Positions 26,734-35,245 of a stretch of DNA of 64,000 nucleotides are shown piece after piece. The stretch is taken from NCBI RefSeq assembly GCF_036409155.1, contig NZ_JAZGLW010000003.1, positions 1 through 64,000 on the forward strand. The letters run 5' to 3'. The position numbers were made by a program, and so were the translations under genes. Source of the stretch: Mycobacterium sp. 050128. Its GTDB lineage: Bacteria > Actinomycetota > Actinomycetes > Mycobacteriales > Mycobacteriaceae. The stretch's first letter is position 1; each line of letters begins with the position of its first letter. The notes under the pieces are model-generated. The model did no database searches. It worked only from the letters and a program-made list of their open reading frames with translations, and was not told the DNA's origin.

Positions 26734-27369
26734 CTACAACATTGTTCCGAATGTGATCGCCATACCCACGGCCATCATCGCCTGGCGTAACGCATCGAGG
26801 ATGTCATTCCGTGGCTGGGACAACCCATGTTTGTGGGGGACGCGGGATCGGTATAGCCACCACAGGGTGGCGATCGCGAAACCTATTGTCCAGAACCAGT
26901 TGACCGCCTCGATCCACCCGGGGTAACCATTGCTCGACGACGACATGTCCATGTCCGGCATGTCCATGTCGGGCATGCTCGTGTGCGGCGACGTCATGTG
27001 GTGTGTGCCTTGGGCAGCGCCGGCCTGACCGGCCAGCCAACCGCCATTCATCACGGCGTACATCCATGACATCGCAAACATTTTCAATGCGTGGTAGCCG
27101 TTGACAACTCGGTGGTCGGCGTCGGAAACCCCAACGGCCAGGAACCAGAAGCCGGCAAGAAGAAAGAACACCAGGGGGCCAGCGGTGGGAAGTGTTGCGC
27201 CCCAAGGCCAAACCATAACCAGCATTGCGATCGACATGATCAGCTGCAGCACGACGCCGGCAACCTGGATCCAGGAGCGGCGGCCGGTCGTGATCGCATG
27301 GACGCACTCGGCGGCGCTCAGAACGAACAGCACGGTGGCGATCCAGCGCAGGAAGATGTCCTGGATCAT
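26734..27369 (-). CDS. DUF5134-like membrane protein with Met/His/Asp-rich loop
   Basis: The ATG at 27369 gives 211 aa with about five or six hydrophobic segments. A loop near residues 120-145 reads HHMTSPHTSMPDMDMPDMDM, rich in His, Met and Asp, like copper-binding Mets motifs. It resembles the DUF5134 family of actinobacterial membrane proteins, whose function is unknown. An ECF-type promoter lies 120 bases upstream (27489-27517). Its neighbours are the CtaG/CopD fusion and CtpB, which points to copper trafficking. Metal binding is inferred from composition. Confidence 0.7.
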   Translation of the reverse strand: MIQDIFLRWIATVLFVLSAAECVHAITTGRRSWIQVAGVVLQLIMSIAMLVMVWPWGATLPTAGPLVFFLLAGFWFLAVGVSDADHRVVNGYHALKMFAMSWMYAVMNGGWLAGQAGAAQGTHHMTSPHTSMPDMDMPDMDMSSSSNGYPGWIEAVNWFWTIGFAIATLWWLYRSRVPHKHGLSQPRNDILDALRQAMMAVGMAITFGTML

Positions 27370-27488
27370 TGCGACACCTGCTCGAAGACGTCGTCGTCCC
27401 GGTCGGCGCCTTCGGGATCGAAGGGCTCTGCGAATGAGCTTCTCACGAAATTGGGCTGCTTTCGGCCGGGACAGGGGTTTGTGTGCAA

Positions 27489-27517
27489 TGGTCGGCACTG
27501 ATCGGCAAAAAGTTCCA
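27489..27517 (-). promoter_or_regulatory. ECF-type promoter, copy 3 (Met/His-rich membrane protein)
   Basis: Minus strand TGGAAC (27517-27512), 17 bases, CGACCA (27494-27489). It differs from the other copies by one base in each hexamer but shares GGAACTTTTTGCC with the PPE copy. It reads towards the ATG at 27369. Confidence 0.5.
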
Positions 27518-27590
27518 GTTGTCGGTCACCTACGACGTCGGGTCGTAGAGTGATAGACAACGCATAGTCTTTGGAAAGGTCCCGGCGACG

Positions 27591-29573
27591 GTGCAGTCGG
27601 ATCGGATGCGTCTGTCGCTGTCGGCAGACCGAAATGTGCCGCTTCTGGCGTTGGTCGCCGGATCTGTCACGGCATTGCTCGGCCTGGTCGGCTATGCGCT
27701 TGTTTCGGGCACGCGCGTGTACAGCGCCAGTGGCGAGCAGTATCCGGGCGCCGTGACTGCGGTGGCCGAGCCGGTCGGCTACTTCATCGCGACGTTGGCC
27801 GGTTGCATCTGCCTCGGAGGCCTGCTGTACGTCATCGTCGTTGCATGGCCCGACGCTGACGGCGTGATCGACGAGGGCGCATTCCGCATACATCTGGTGA
27901 TTGAGTACGTGTCGGTGGTGTGGGCGGTCTCCGCGATCGCGATGGTGGTGATTCAGGCTGCCAGTACCGCGGGCGCGTCGGTAACCCAACTAGTCGGCAG
28001 CGCGGCCATGATCGATGCCATCGAGGTATCCGAGATGTCGCGCGCCTGGGTTGCCGTCGCTCTCGGTGCCGTTGTCGTGGCGGTCTGCGTGCGTCTGTCC
28101 GTGCGGTGGGTGAACCACGTCGTACTGCTGCCGCCCGCGCTGATCGGGGTAGTTGCCTTGCCGGTCAGCGGCAATGCCGGGCAGGGGCCCGATCATGACT
28201 ACGCGACAAGTGCCGCGATCGTGTTCGCGGTGGCGGTCGCGGCGCTGACGGGTGCCAAGGTGGCCGCGGCGATAGCCCCACCGGCCGCAAGTCTGGCGCG
28301 CCGGGTGCTCGCGTTTGAAACAGTCTGTGGAGCAGTCGCTCTCGGCTATGGCGCCTCGTTGCTCTGGATATTGACCGGGCCGGGGGAGTTGACTGGTACC
28401 GGATTTGGCCGTGCGGGCGCGGCGGCTGTGCTTGTGCTCGGTGTTGTGTGGCTCGTCGACGCCGCGTCGCTGGCGTCGGCACAGCGTCGCGCGATACCGG
28501 AGTCTGGGACCCGCGACGTGTTGGCTGCGTTGGCGATGATCGCGGTCGTCGCGTTGATCGCGTCGATGGCGACGCGGACTGCGCCGCGGCTACTAAGCCA
28601 TCGGTTCACCACCTGGGACGTCTTCCTGGGCTACGCGTTACCGGATCCACCGAGCGTGCTGACGATGCTGACCGTATGGCGGTTCGACGGGTTCGTCGCC
28701 GCCGGCGCACTGGTGTTGGCCCTGGGCTACGTACTCGGCTATCTGCGGTTGCGCCGGCGTGGCGACAGTTGGCCCGTCGGTCGCCTGGTGGCGTGGGTGG
28801 CGGGGTGCCTGATGCTGTTGTTCGTCAGCAGTTCCGGCGTCAAAGCCTATGGGTCGGCCATGTTCAGCGTTCACATGGCCGATCACATGACGACGAACAT
28901 GTTCATCCCGGTGTTGCTGGTGCTGGGTGGTCCGGTGACCCTGGCGCTGCGTGCGTTGATACCGGCCGGGCACGATCAGCCACCGGGCCCCAGGGAATGG
29001 CTGTCGTGGCTGGTTCACTCGAAAGCAACTGCTTTTCTCGCACACCCGGTCACGTCCTTCGTCCTCTTCGTGGGCTCGGTGTACGTCGTATACTTCACTC
29101 CACTGTTCAACACCCTGGTGCGTTACCACTGGGGTCACGAGCTGATGACCATGCACTTCCTGTTGGTCGGCTACCTGTTCTTTTGGGGCATCATCGGCAT
29201 CGACCCGGGTCCGCGAAAACTGCCCTTCCTCGGCCGGCTTGGGCTGCTGTTCGCGGTCATGCCTTTCCACGCGTTCTTCGGCATCGCGACCATGACGATG
29301 ACATCGGTCATCGGCGGACAGTTCTATCGCTACGTCGGCCTGCCATGGCTACCCAACCTTCAGGGCGATCAGCATCTCGGTGGGGCGATCGCCTGGGGGA
29401 CCAGTGAATTGCCGGTGGTGTTGGTGGTTGTTGCGCTGGTCGCACAGTGGGCGCGGGAAGATCGCCGGGTCGCGTCCCGTTCGGACCGGCATGCCGATTC
29501 CGGCTATGCGGACGACGATCTCGACGCCTACAACGCCATGTTGCGTGAGCTATCGCGCAATCGGCGGACCTAG
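27591..29573 (+). CDS. CopD/CtaG fusion membrane protein (Rv0102-like)
   Basis: GTG at 27591; 660 aa, matching the 661 aa of M. tuberculosis Rv0102. The N-terminal half (about 20-310) is a CopD-like bundle of seven or eight TM segments. The C-terminal half (about 340-630) is a CtaG/Caa3_CtaG domain with conserved metal-ligand-like residues in [26 protein letters not shown] and [13 protein letters not shown]. CtaG-type proteins deliver copper to cytochrome oxidase; CopD imports copper. It is divergent from the Met/His-rich gene and close to CtpB. A role in passing copper from the chalkophore system to respiration is inferred. Confidence 0.85.
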   Translation: MQSDRMRLSLSADRNVPLLALVAGSVTALLGLVGYALVSGTRVYSASGEQYPGAVTAVAEPVGYFIATLAGCICLGGLLYVIVVAWPDADGVIDEGAFRIHLVIEYVSVVWAVSAIAMVVIQAASTAGASVTQLVGSAAMIDAIEVSEMSRAWVAVALGAVVVAVCVRLSVRWVNHVVLLPPALIGVVALPVSGNAGQGPDHDYATSAAIVFAVAVAALTGAKVAAAIAPPAASLARRVLAFETVCGAVALGYGASLLWILTGPGELTGTGFGRAGAAAVLVLGVVWLVDAASLASAQRRAIPESGTRDVLAALAMIAVVALIASMATRTAPRLLSHRFTTWDVFLGYALPDPPSVLTMLTVWRFDGFVAAGALVLALGYVLGYLRLRRRGDSWPVGRLVAWVAGCLMLLFVSSSGVKAYGSAMFSVHMADHMTTNMFIPVLLVLGGPVTLALRALIPAGHDQPPGPREWLSWLVHSKATAFLAHPVTSFVLFVGSVYVVYFTPLFNTLVRYHWGHELMTMHFLLVGYLFFWGIIGIDPGPRKLPFLGRLGLLFAVMPFHAFFGIATMTMTSVIGGQFYRYVGLPWLPNLQGDQHLGGAIAWGTSELPVVLVVVALVAQWAREDRRVASRSDRHADSGYADDDLDAYNAMLRELSRNRRT

Positions 29574-29654
29574 CGCCAATGGAACTGAGGTGGGGGTTGA
29601 CCCGACCAACGTGGAAGGGCGTCGGCCCCGCACGCCCGCGGCGAGAGGAGCTGG

Positions 29655-30167
29655 GTGACCGACCAGCGGTATTTCATCAGCCATGAACACACGTTCCGGT
29701 CGATCGAAAGTCGGGTGCTCGATCAGGTTTGGGTTGGGCGGGTCTGGCGGGCCGCTGGCGTCGCGGTGACCGCTGTGTCCACGAGTGCGGCGCTGGCTTG
29801 GTGGCATGACGCGCATGTGAAGTCGTCGGGCGCCGCGGACGGTGTGGCTACGGTCCCTGTGGCGCTACTCGTAGCCGCTTCCGTCTTGTCGGCGCTCGCG
29901 CTCTGGCTGCGACGCTACCGTTGGTGTTGCGCCGCGGCTTACTGCTGCGGCCTGGGTGCCGTGATCGGAATCGGCGCATTTTGGTGGGTGCGGACCGGCC
30001 CCACGCGGATCGGGATCTCCTGGTTGGTGCTCGCCGATCTAGCCGTTGTGACGCTGACGGTGGGATGGCTGGCGGTGATCGTCACCCCGCTCGAGCGTTC
30101 CCAGCCGGACATGCGCCGGCATTTTGCCCGACGTGGCAATAAAAGATCCGTGTGCCAACCTGATTGA
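29655..30167 (+). CDS. Small membrane protein of unknown function
   Basis: The GTG at 29655 follows GAGAGGAGC; 170 aa. Three or four hydrophobic segments (about 28-48, 62-85, 90-112, 120-145) include a WCCAAAYCC cluster with four Cys at the start of a TM segment. A basic C-terminal tail follows. It lies 81 bases after the CopD/CtaG gene in the same direction, so it is probably co-transcribed. No family is recognised. Confidence 0.65.
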   Translation: MTDQRYFISHEHTFRSIESRVLDQVWVGRVWRAAGVAVTAVSTSAALAWWHDAHVKSSGAADGVATVPVALLVAASVLSALALWLRRYRWCCAAAYCCGLGAVIGIGAFWWVRTGPTRIGISWLVLADLAVVTLTVGWLAVIVTPLERSQPDMRRHFARRGNKRSVCQPD

Positions 30168-30192
30168 GCGTCCGCTTCCGATCTCGGACGAC

Positions 30193-30333
30193 TTAGGCGG
30201 GTACTTTTTCCATCGGCTTGTCGCAGCACACTTCAGTGTGGTTGCTTTCGTCGCAGCAGGGACAGCTCTTCTCGTAGACGATTGTGGACCCACACTCGCT
30301 GCATGCGTAGCGATCTCCGGCCTCGCGTCCCAT
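30193..30333 (-). CDS. 46-residue Cys-rich metallothionein-like peptide
   Basis: The ATG at 30333 follows a strong AAGGAGG ribosome site; the TAA is at 30193-30195. Seven Cys lie in 46 residues, in CSEC, CPCC and VCCDKPM groupings. The YACSECG start and CCDKPM end resemble the small zinc-ribbon or desulforedoxin-like fold, while the CPCC and CC clusters recall metallothioneins. It is not obviously M. tuberculosis MymT. It lies directly downstream of ctpB on the same strand, separated by 113 bases, so it probably belongs to the copper/zinc response. The metal is unknown. Confidence 0.7.
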   Translation of the reverse strand: MGREAGDRYACSECGSTIVYEKSCPCCDESNHTEVCCDKPMEKVPA

Positions 30334-30446
30334 GGTCGTTTCCTCCTTGTCGCTCGCCCGCGCGAGCGATGTCGCGCTTTTGGCGGCTGGACTCTATTTT
30401 GCACCCCGACGGGTTCTGTGGGCCGTCCGACCAACGCTGTCTGCGG

Positions 30447-32735
30447 TCAAACGGCTTCGGCGTGATCCGCAACGGGGGAGCGGCGACTGGAACCGCCCGG
30501 TGCCGCACCAAAGTTCCTCAACCGCAAGCTGTTTGATACGACGAAGAACGACGAGAACGCCATCGCCGCACCCGCCACGAGAGGATTGAGCAAACCGGCT
30601 GCCGCGATCGGGATTGCCGCAATGTTGTAACCGAATGCCCAAACCATGTTGAGCCTGATCGTGCGCATGGTGGCACTGGCCAGACCAAGCGCCAGGGGCA
30701 CGACATTGAGGTTGTCTCGGACCAAAATGATGTCGGCGGCACCGATTGCCACGTCGGTGCCACGTCCAATGGCCATACCCAGATCGGCGCACACGAGTGC
30801 GGGCCCGTCGTTGATGCCGTCACCGACCATGGCCACCACCTGGCCGCGGTCTCGCAGCTGCTCGATGATGTCGACCTTGCCTTCCGGCAGGACGTCGGCG
30901 ATTACCTCGTCGATACCGACGCGGGCGCCCACCGCCGCGGCGGACGCTGAGTTGTCTCCGGTCAGCAACACGGTGCGAAAGCCGGCGTGGTGCAGGGCTG
31001 CGACGGCGCTCTCCGCCGAGTCCTTCACGGCGTCAGCGACTGCGATCAGCCCGCATGGTTGACCATCGGCTTCTACGAATACTGCTGTCTCACCGCGTGA
31101 TTCGGCATCACGACGAGCTGCGACCAACGTCGTCGGGCTGTCCGCCGACGCAATCCACGACGGCTTACCAACCCGTACCGCGCGACCGGCCACAGTGCCG
31201 CTGACTCCGAGGCCGGGCTTTGCGTGAAAGTCGGCTACGGGTTCCGTTTGGGAGGTTGCCGCGGTGATCGCGATCGCGACTGCGTGCTCCGAGGCCGCCT
31301 CGACCGACGCCGCAAGCCTCAGTACCTCGTCGGTCTCCCAGCCCGGAGCCGCCACGACCGCGCTAATGGTCAACCGTCCAGTCGTCAGGGTGCCGGTCTT
31401 GTCGAACACGATGGTGTCCACGGCGCGGGTGGCCTCCAGCGAGCTGTGGCCTTTGAGGAATATTCCGAGCTGAGCGCCGCGGCCGGACGCCACCATCATG
31501 GCCGTCGGGGTCGCCAATCCAAGCGCGCAGGGGCAGGCGATGACCAGCACAGCAAGAGCGGCGGAGAAGGCGCGGATCTGTCCCTCGCCCGCCACCAGCC
31601 ATCCGACGGCGGTCAGCGCCGCGATGGCGAACACACACGGAACGAACACCGAGGCGATTCGGTCGGCCAGTCGCTGCGCGTTGGCTTTCTGCACCTGAGC
31701 TTGTTCGACCAGACGAACCATGCCGGCGAACTGCGTGTCCTCACCGACGGCCGCGGCCTCCACGATCAGCCTGCCGTCGAGCACCACCGTGCCCCCGATG
31801 ACGCTCGCGCCTGGAGTAGCCCGGAGGGGTTTGGCCTCGCCGGTCATTGCGCTCATGTCGACAGCTGCCGAGCCCTCGATGACGAGTCCGTCTGCGGCGA
31901 TCGTCTGTCCCGGACGGACTACGAACCGGTGCTGCTCCTTGAGTTCTTCGGCGGGAATGACCATCTCGGACCCATCGGGTTGCAGGACTGCGACATCCTT
32001 AGCGCTCAGTGCCGCCAGAGCCCGCAGCGCGCTGCCCGCCTTCGACTTGGCGCGCGCTTCGAAATACCGTCCAGCGAGCACGAACACCGTGACACCCGCG
32101 GCGACCTCGAAGTAGATGGCGTCGCTTCCCAGCAGGGCTTGCCAAATGCCCTTTCGGTCGGACGAATCGTGCTGACCGAACACGGTGAACAGCGACCAGG
32201 TGGTGGCGGCGGTGATCCCGACCGAGATTAGCGTTTCCATGGACGCTCCGTGGTGCATCGCATTGCGGATCGCGACTCGGTGGAACGGCCACGCCGCCCA
32301 CGTCACGACCGGGATCGCCAATGCAGTAAGCACCCATGCCCAGGCAGCGAAGCGGGTGCTGGGCACGACCGCGAACATCACCGATAGATCGGCCAACGGC
32401 ACGAAGAGCACTGCGGCGACCGCCAAGCGGACCAACAGGTAGCGCGCGTGATCGGCGTCGGGATCGGCATCGGTGAGGCCTCGCTTTTGAACCGGCTCGG
32501 CTTGAAACCCGGCGCGCTCGATCGCCTCGCACAGCCCATCGGCCGTGGCATCCGCACCGGCATCGATGGTGGCTACGCGGGTGGCGAAATTTACCGACGC
32601 CCGCACGCCCTCCAGCTTGTTGAGCACCGATTCGATTCGCCGGGCGCAAGCCCCGCAGGACATTCCGGTGATCTCGAGTTCCATCCGCTGCATGGGAGCC
32701 GAGTGCTCGTCAGTTGCCTCGATCGTCGCCGACAT
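30447..32735 (-). CDS. ctpB: Cu(I) P1B-type ATPase CtpB
   Basis: ATG at 32735 after an AGGAGG site; 762 aa (Rv0103c CtpB about 750). Domains: N-terminal heavy-metal domain with GMSCGAC (about 24-30), eight TM segments, the membrane metal site CPC in [11 protein letters not shown] (about 400), the phosphorylated Asp in DKTGTLT (about 441) and the hinge [10 protein letters not shown]. The CPC motif indicates Cu(I)/Ag(I) transport, energised by ATP. The same linkage to the nrp region occurs in M. tuberculosis. An ECF-type promoter (32779-32807) lies 44 bases upstream, the same architecture as at the PPE/NRPS operon. Confidence 0.92.
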   Translation of the reverse strand: MSATIEATDEHSAPMQRMELEITGMSCGACARRIESVLNKLEGVRASVNFATRVATIDAGADATADGLCEAIERAGFQAEPVQKRGLTDADPDADHARYLLVRLAVAAVLFVPLADLSVMFAVVPSTRFAAWAWVLTALAIPVVTWAAWPFHRVAIRNAMHHGASMETLISVGITAATTWSLFTVFGQHDSSDRKGIWQALLGSDAIYFEVAAGVTVFVLAGRYFEARAKSKAGSALRALAALSAKDVAVLQPDGSEMVIPAEELKEQHRFVVRPGQTIAADGLVIEGSAAVDMSAMTGEAKPLRATPGASVIGGTVVLDGRLIVEAAAVGEDTQFAGMVRLVEQAQVQKANAQRLADRIASVFVPCVFAIAALTAVGWLVAGEGQIRAFSAALAVLVIACPCALGLATPTAMMVASGRGAQLGIFLKGHSSLEATRAVDTIVFDKTGTLTTGRLTISAVVAAPGWETDEVLRLAASVEAASEHAVAIAITAATSQTEPVADFHAKPGLGVSGTVAGRAVRVGKPSWIASADSPTTLVAARRDAESRGETAVFVEADGQPCGLIAVADAVKDSAESAVAALHHAGFRTVLLTGDNSASAAAVGARVGIDEVIADVLPEGKVDIIEQLRDRGQVVAMVGDGINDGPALVCADLGMAIGRGTDVAIGAADIILVRDNLNVVPLALGLASATMRTIRLNMVWAFGYNIAAIPIAAAGLLNPLVAGAAMAFSSFFVVSNSLRLRNFGAAPGGSSRRSPVADHAEAV

Positions 32736-32778
32736 TGTGGCGCTTTACCTCCTGTAAGCCCCCCGTGGCATCGACATA

Positions 32779-32807
32779 TAGTCGTTGAGCCTCAGCAAGG
32801 AGTTCCC
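32779..32807 (-). promoter_or_regulatory. ECF-type promoter, copy 4 (ctpB)
   Basis: Minus strand GGGAAC (32807-32802), 17 bases, CGACTATAT from 32784. Identical hexamers and spacing to the PPE copy, and both are followed by TAT. The -10 end is 44 bases from the ctpB ATG. Confidence 0.65.
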
Positions 32808-33245
32808 GACGTGTTCAAAGTCTGGCAGCGGGTTGCTCCGTTCAGCATGATATCCAGCTTTGCGCCAGCCGCTCGTCTAGCCATGATTCGCGGATGAGAT
32901 TGGCGCGTACTCGGACTCGCGGCTCGGACGCGAGTTCTTTAGAGCGGACAACTGCGTGCCCATCACAGCACGTCGAGTGCCGGCGATCCTATGGCTGCTG
33001 ATGCCTGCGAAACTCTTGCCTCCATCGGGGTCAGCTAGGCGTGCGTTCAAACCTTGTCAGTACGCAAATCGGGAGTAGCTGGGTTGTCGCGGGGGCTCGA
33101 CGGGGAGCCGCGACGTCGCCGTTTATGGTGCCTCGTCACGGAATCGGCCTGCTCCTGGCAGCGTGGTGCCGTGGTGTGAGCTGCCGCAGCCAGACACGTC
33201 GGGCTACCGCAGAGGGAGGTCTTAAGGTCTTTCTTGCCCCGCCTC
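32808..33245. other. Intergenic stretch without a supported gene
   Basis: About 440 bases between the ctpB promoter and the second tRNA-like repeat. A frame from about 33041 runs into the repeat and ends SSFMAEKVWESTATMSI, parallel to the frame that enters repeat copy 1, but has no recognisable domain. It is probably degraded integrative-element DNA. Confidence 0.35.
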
Positions 33246-33423
33246 AGCTCGTCCTCTATTCGTCGTTTATGGCCGAAAAGGTATGGGAATCAACGGCAAC
33301 GATGAGTATCTAATGGTCAACGTAATCGCTTGGTAGACAGGAGAATACAGGATTTGTTGGCATGTAACGCGGACGGCGGCGCGCTAATCCGTTGTCGCGG
33401 GTTCGAGCCCCGCCCGCCCCACC
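33246..33423 (+). repeat. tRNA-3'-end-like repeat, copy 2
   Basis: Direct repeat of 4823-5001. The last 45 bases (T stem-loop with TTCGAGC, CCGCCCC acceptor strand, ACC) are nearly identical to copy 1, with one base missing before the T stem. A D-loop-like GCTTGGTAGACA lies about 80 bases upstream. No full cloverleaf can be drawn with a matching 5' acceptor strand. Copies 1 and 2 bracket the entire chalkophore/copper block. Confidence 0.6.
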
Positions 33424-33516
33424 CGATATCTGTCCGGCTCGTTCTCACCGATGTGCTCCCACTACTAAGTGGTGGGCAAACTGTTAACCTGCTCGATGCA
33501 CGGTCCCGGGAGGACG

Positions 33517-34977
33517 ATGAGCACGGACACCGCCGTACGTACCGCCGTGGTCTTCGTGCACGGTCTGCGCGAGCGCCGGCCCATGGACACCTTCGACGAC
33601 TTCGCCAAGACGGTATTGCCCCCGTGCAGTGAAGGTTGGGAGTACTACTCCCAGCCCATCGAGATCACGGACTCCTACGAGGCGCGCCGCTACATTGCGC
33701 CGTCGATCGGAGTCGAACTCTTCGAGTACGACTGGTCGTTTCTGATGACGAGTGCCCGGTATGCGGGATGCATGGCCGCGCTCGCACGGGTCTTCCTCCG
33801 CCGACCTCGACACGTGGCCGACCAGTTGTTCGGCATCTGGCGCTTGGCGTGGCTGGCTGTGCTTGTCCCTCTCACCGTGCTGGTGGGACTGTTTGTGGTG
33901 GGTGGCTACTTCCTGCACACCGGGGTGGCCGGATGGATCATCGGGCTTGCCACCAGCGTGGTGGTTGTGACCATCGGGCTGGCCTTGCTTCGCGTCGCGC
34001 CGCGCGCGTTGACCCGCAGCTTTCTCACGACCGGCTTCGTCAACGTCGCCCGTTACTTTGACCCCTTGCCGGAGTCCCATGCGGCCCGGCGGGCGATCCG
34101 GGGTGGGCTCGTCGACCTGTTGTACACACTGCACCAAGGCCGTTACGCGCGCATCGTCGTGGTGGGACACGGCATCGGCGGCTATATCGCCTATGACGCG
34201 CTGACGACGTTGTGGGATGAAATGCACGAACTCCGCGCAGCGCCGGCCGAGAGTTCCGGTGGCCTCGAGTCGTTGGATGGCGTCGAGTCAGCCGCCGACC
34301 GGCTGGCTTCCGATGCGGACTCGCAGGGTGCACTCGATGACTTCCAGGCAATGCAGTTCGGCCTGTGGCAGGACGTTCGAGCACTCGGAAACCCCTGGCG
34401 AATAACAGATTTCGTTACGGTTGGTACATCGATGGCGCTGGCCGACCTGTTCGTAGCCCGACCGCCGATTCTCAGCGGTCTCAGCCTCTCCGACGGTCGG
34501 CGGCGCGAGTTGTTCGACACGCTGACCCGCAGGGGTGTGGTGGTCCGTTGCCCACCTCGGTCGGAGGCGTTACCTGTCGACGCTGTCCGAGACGGGCCAG
34601 CGAGCTATGGTGCGCCCGGTGTGTTGGGAGCGCAGTCCCCGTTCGCCGTGACCCGCTGGACCAACATCTGGTTTCCGGTCCGTCGAGGCAGCGTCCGCGG
34701 TGACTGGTTCGGCGGTGTGCTTCGCCCGTTGTTCGGGCCGGGAATCCGCGAGATCGCGGTTAGTGGTAACAGGCCCGAACGGCTACGCCCAGGGACGGCG
34801 CACACCCAGTACTTCAAGCACCCCGATCGCGACGCCGAGGGCGACGTGGCATTCCATCTCCGCGAAGTTCTTGGCTTCGAAGATCATTCGGGCCTCGACG
34901 CCTCGATGACTGCACCTGAACCCGATCCCGCGACGGTCGGTCGGATCGTGTATCGGTCGTGGCAGCGCAGTATGTGA
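33517..34977 (+). CDS. Alpha/beta-hydrolase-fold membrane protein lacking the nucleophile Ser
   Basis: The ATG at 33517 follows GGGAGGA; 486 aa. The N-terminus VVFVHGLRE looks like the oxyanion strand of an alpha/beta hydrolase. Residues about 107-160 hold two hydrophobic segments. VVVGHGIGGYIAYDAL (about 215) is where the nucleophile elbow GxSxG should be, but the central residue is Gly (GHGIGG). The C-terminal region is soluble and contains no clear substitute. It may be a non-catalytic relative or use another residue. It lies between tRNA-like repeat 2 and the second IS481-type end, so it looks like island cargo. Confidence 0.55.
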   Translation: MSTDTAVRTAVVFVHGLRERRPMDTFDDFAKTVLPPCSEGWEYYSQPIEITDSYEARRYIAPSIGVELFEYDWSFLMTSARYAGCMAALARVFLRRPRHVADQLFGIWRLAWLAVLVPLTVLVGLFVVGGYFLHTGVAGWIIGLATSVVVVTIGLALLRVAPRALTRSFLTTGFVNVARYFDPLPESHAARRAIRGGLVDLLYTLHQGRYARIVVVGHGIGGYIAYDALTTLWDEMHELRAAPAESSGGLESLDGVESAADRLASDADSQGALDDFQAMQFGLWQDVRALGNPWRITDFVTVGTSMALADLFVARPPILSGLSLSDGRRRELFDTLTRRGVVVRCPPRSEALPVDAVRDGPASYGAPGVLGAQSPFAVTRWTNIWFPVRRGSVRGDWFGGVLRPLFGPGIREIAVSGNRPERLRPGTAHTQYFKHPDRDAEGDVAFHLREVLGFEDHSGLDASMTAPEPDPATVGRIVYRSWQRSM

Positions 34978-35089
34978 CTATCCACGGCGGCTGGGCACGT
35001 CGGCGAAAGCACGTTCACCGGGCCGACGCGGCGCGGTTCAGCTCTAAGGTGCGGGCCTACGACGCAAGACGTTATCCGTGCCGCGTGAT

Positions 35090-35156
35090 GCCTGACAGTG
35101 CTTCGGCTGATGGTTGACAGTTAATTCGGTTGATCCTTGACACTCCCGAGATGAGG
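35090..35156 (+). mobile_element. IS481-type left-end fragment, copy 2
   Basis: 67 bases matching 5052-5118 at 64 positions, in the same orientation, including two TTCGG.TGAT..TTGACA units and the ATGAGG at the transposase start. Homology stops straight after ATGAGG, so the transposase gene is missing. The fragment now lies 90 bases upstream of the UvrA-like gene and its TTGACA-rich units could act as a promoter. Confidence 0.6.
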
Positions 35157-35245
35157 AGTCGACCGGAGCCGTGCAGTTCCGCTGCGCGGTTGAGCAGCAA
35201 ACATCGTGCTTGCGCTGGGCCAGCACGGGTACTCGGGTAAGCACA

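Noticed and set aside
30193-30333. Cys-rich peptide as MymT
   Set aside because: The Cys spacing (CSEC, CPCC, VCC) and termini do not match what I recall of M. tuberculosis MymT; I kept the neutral name.
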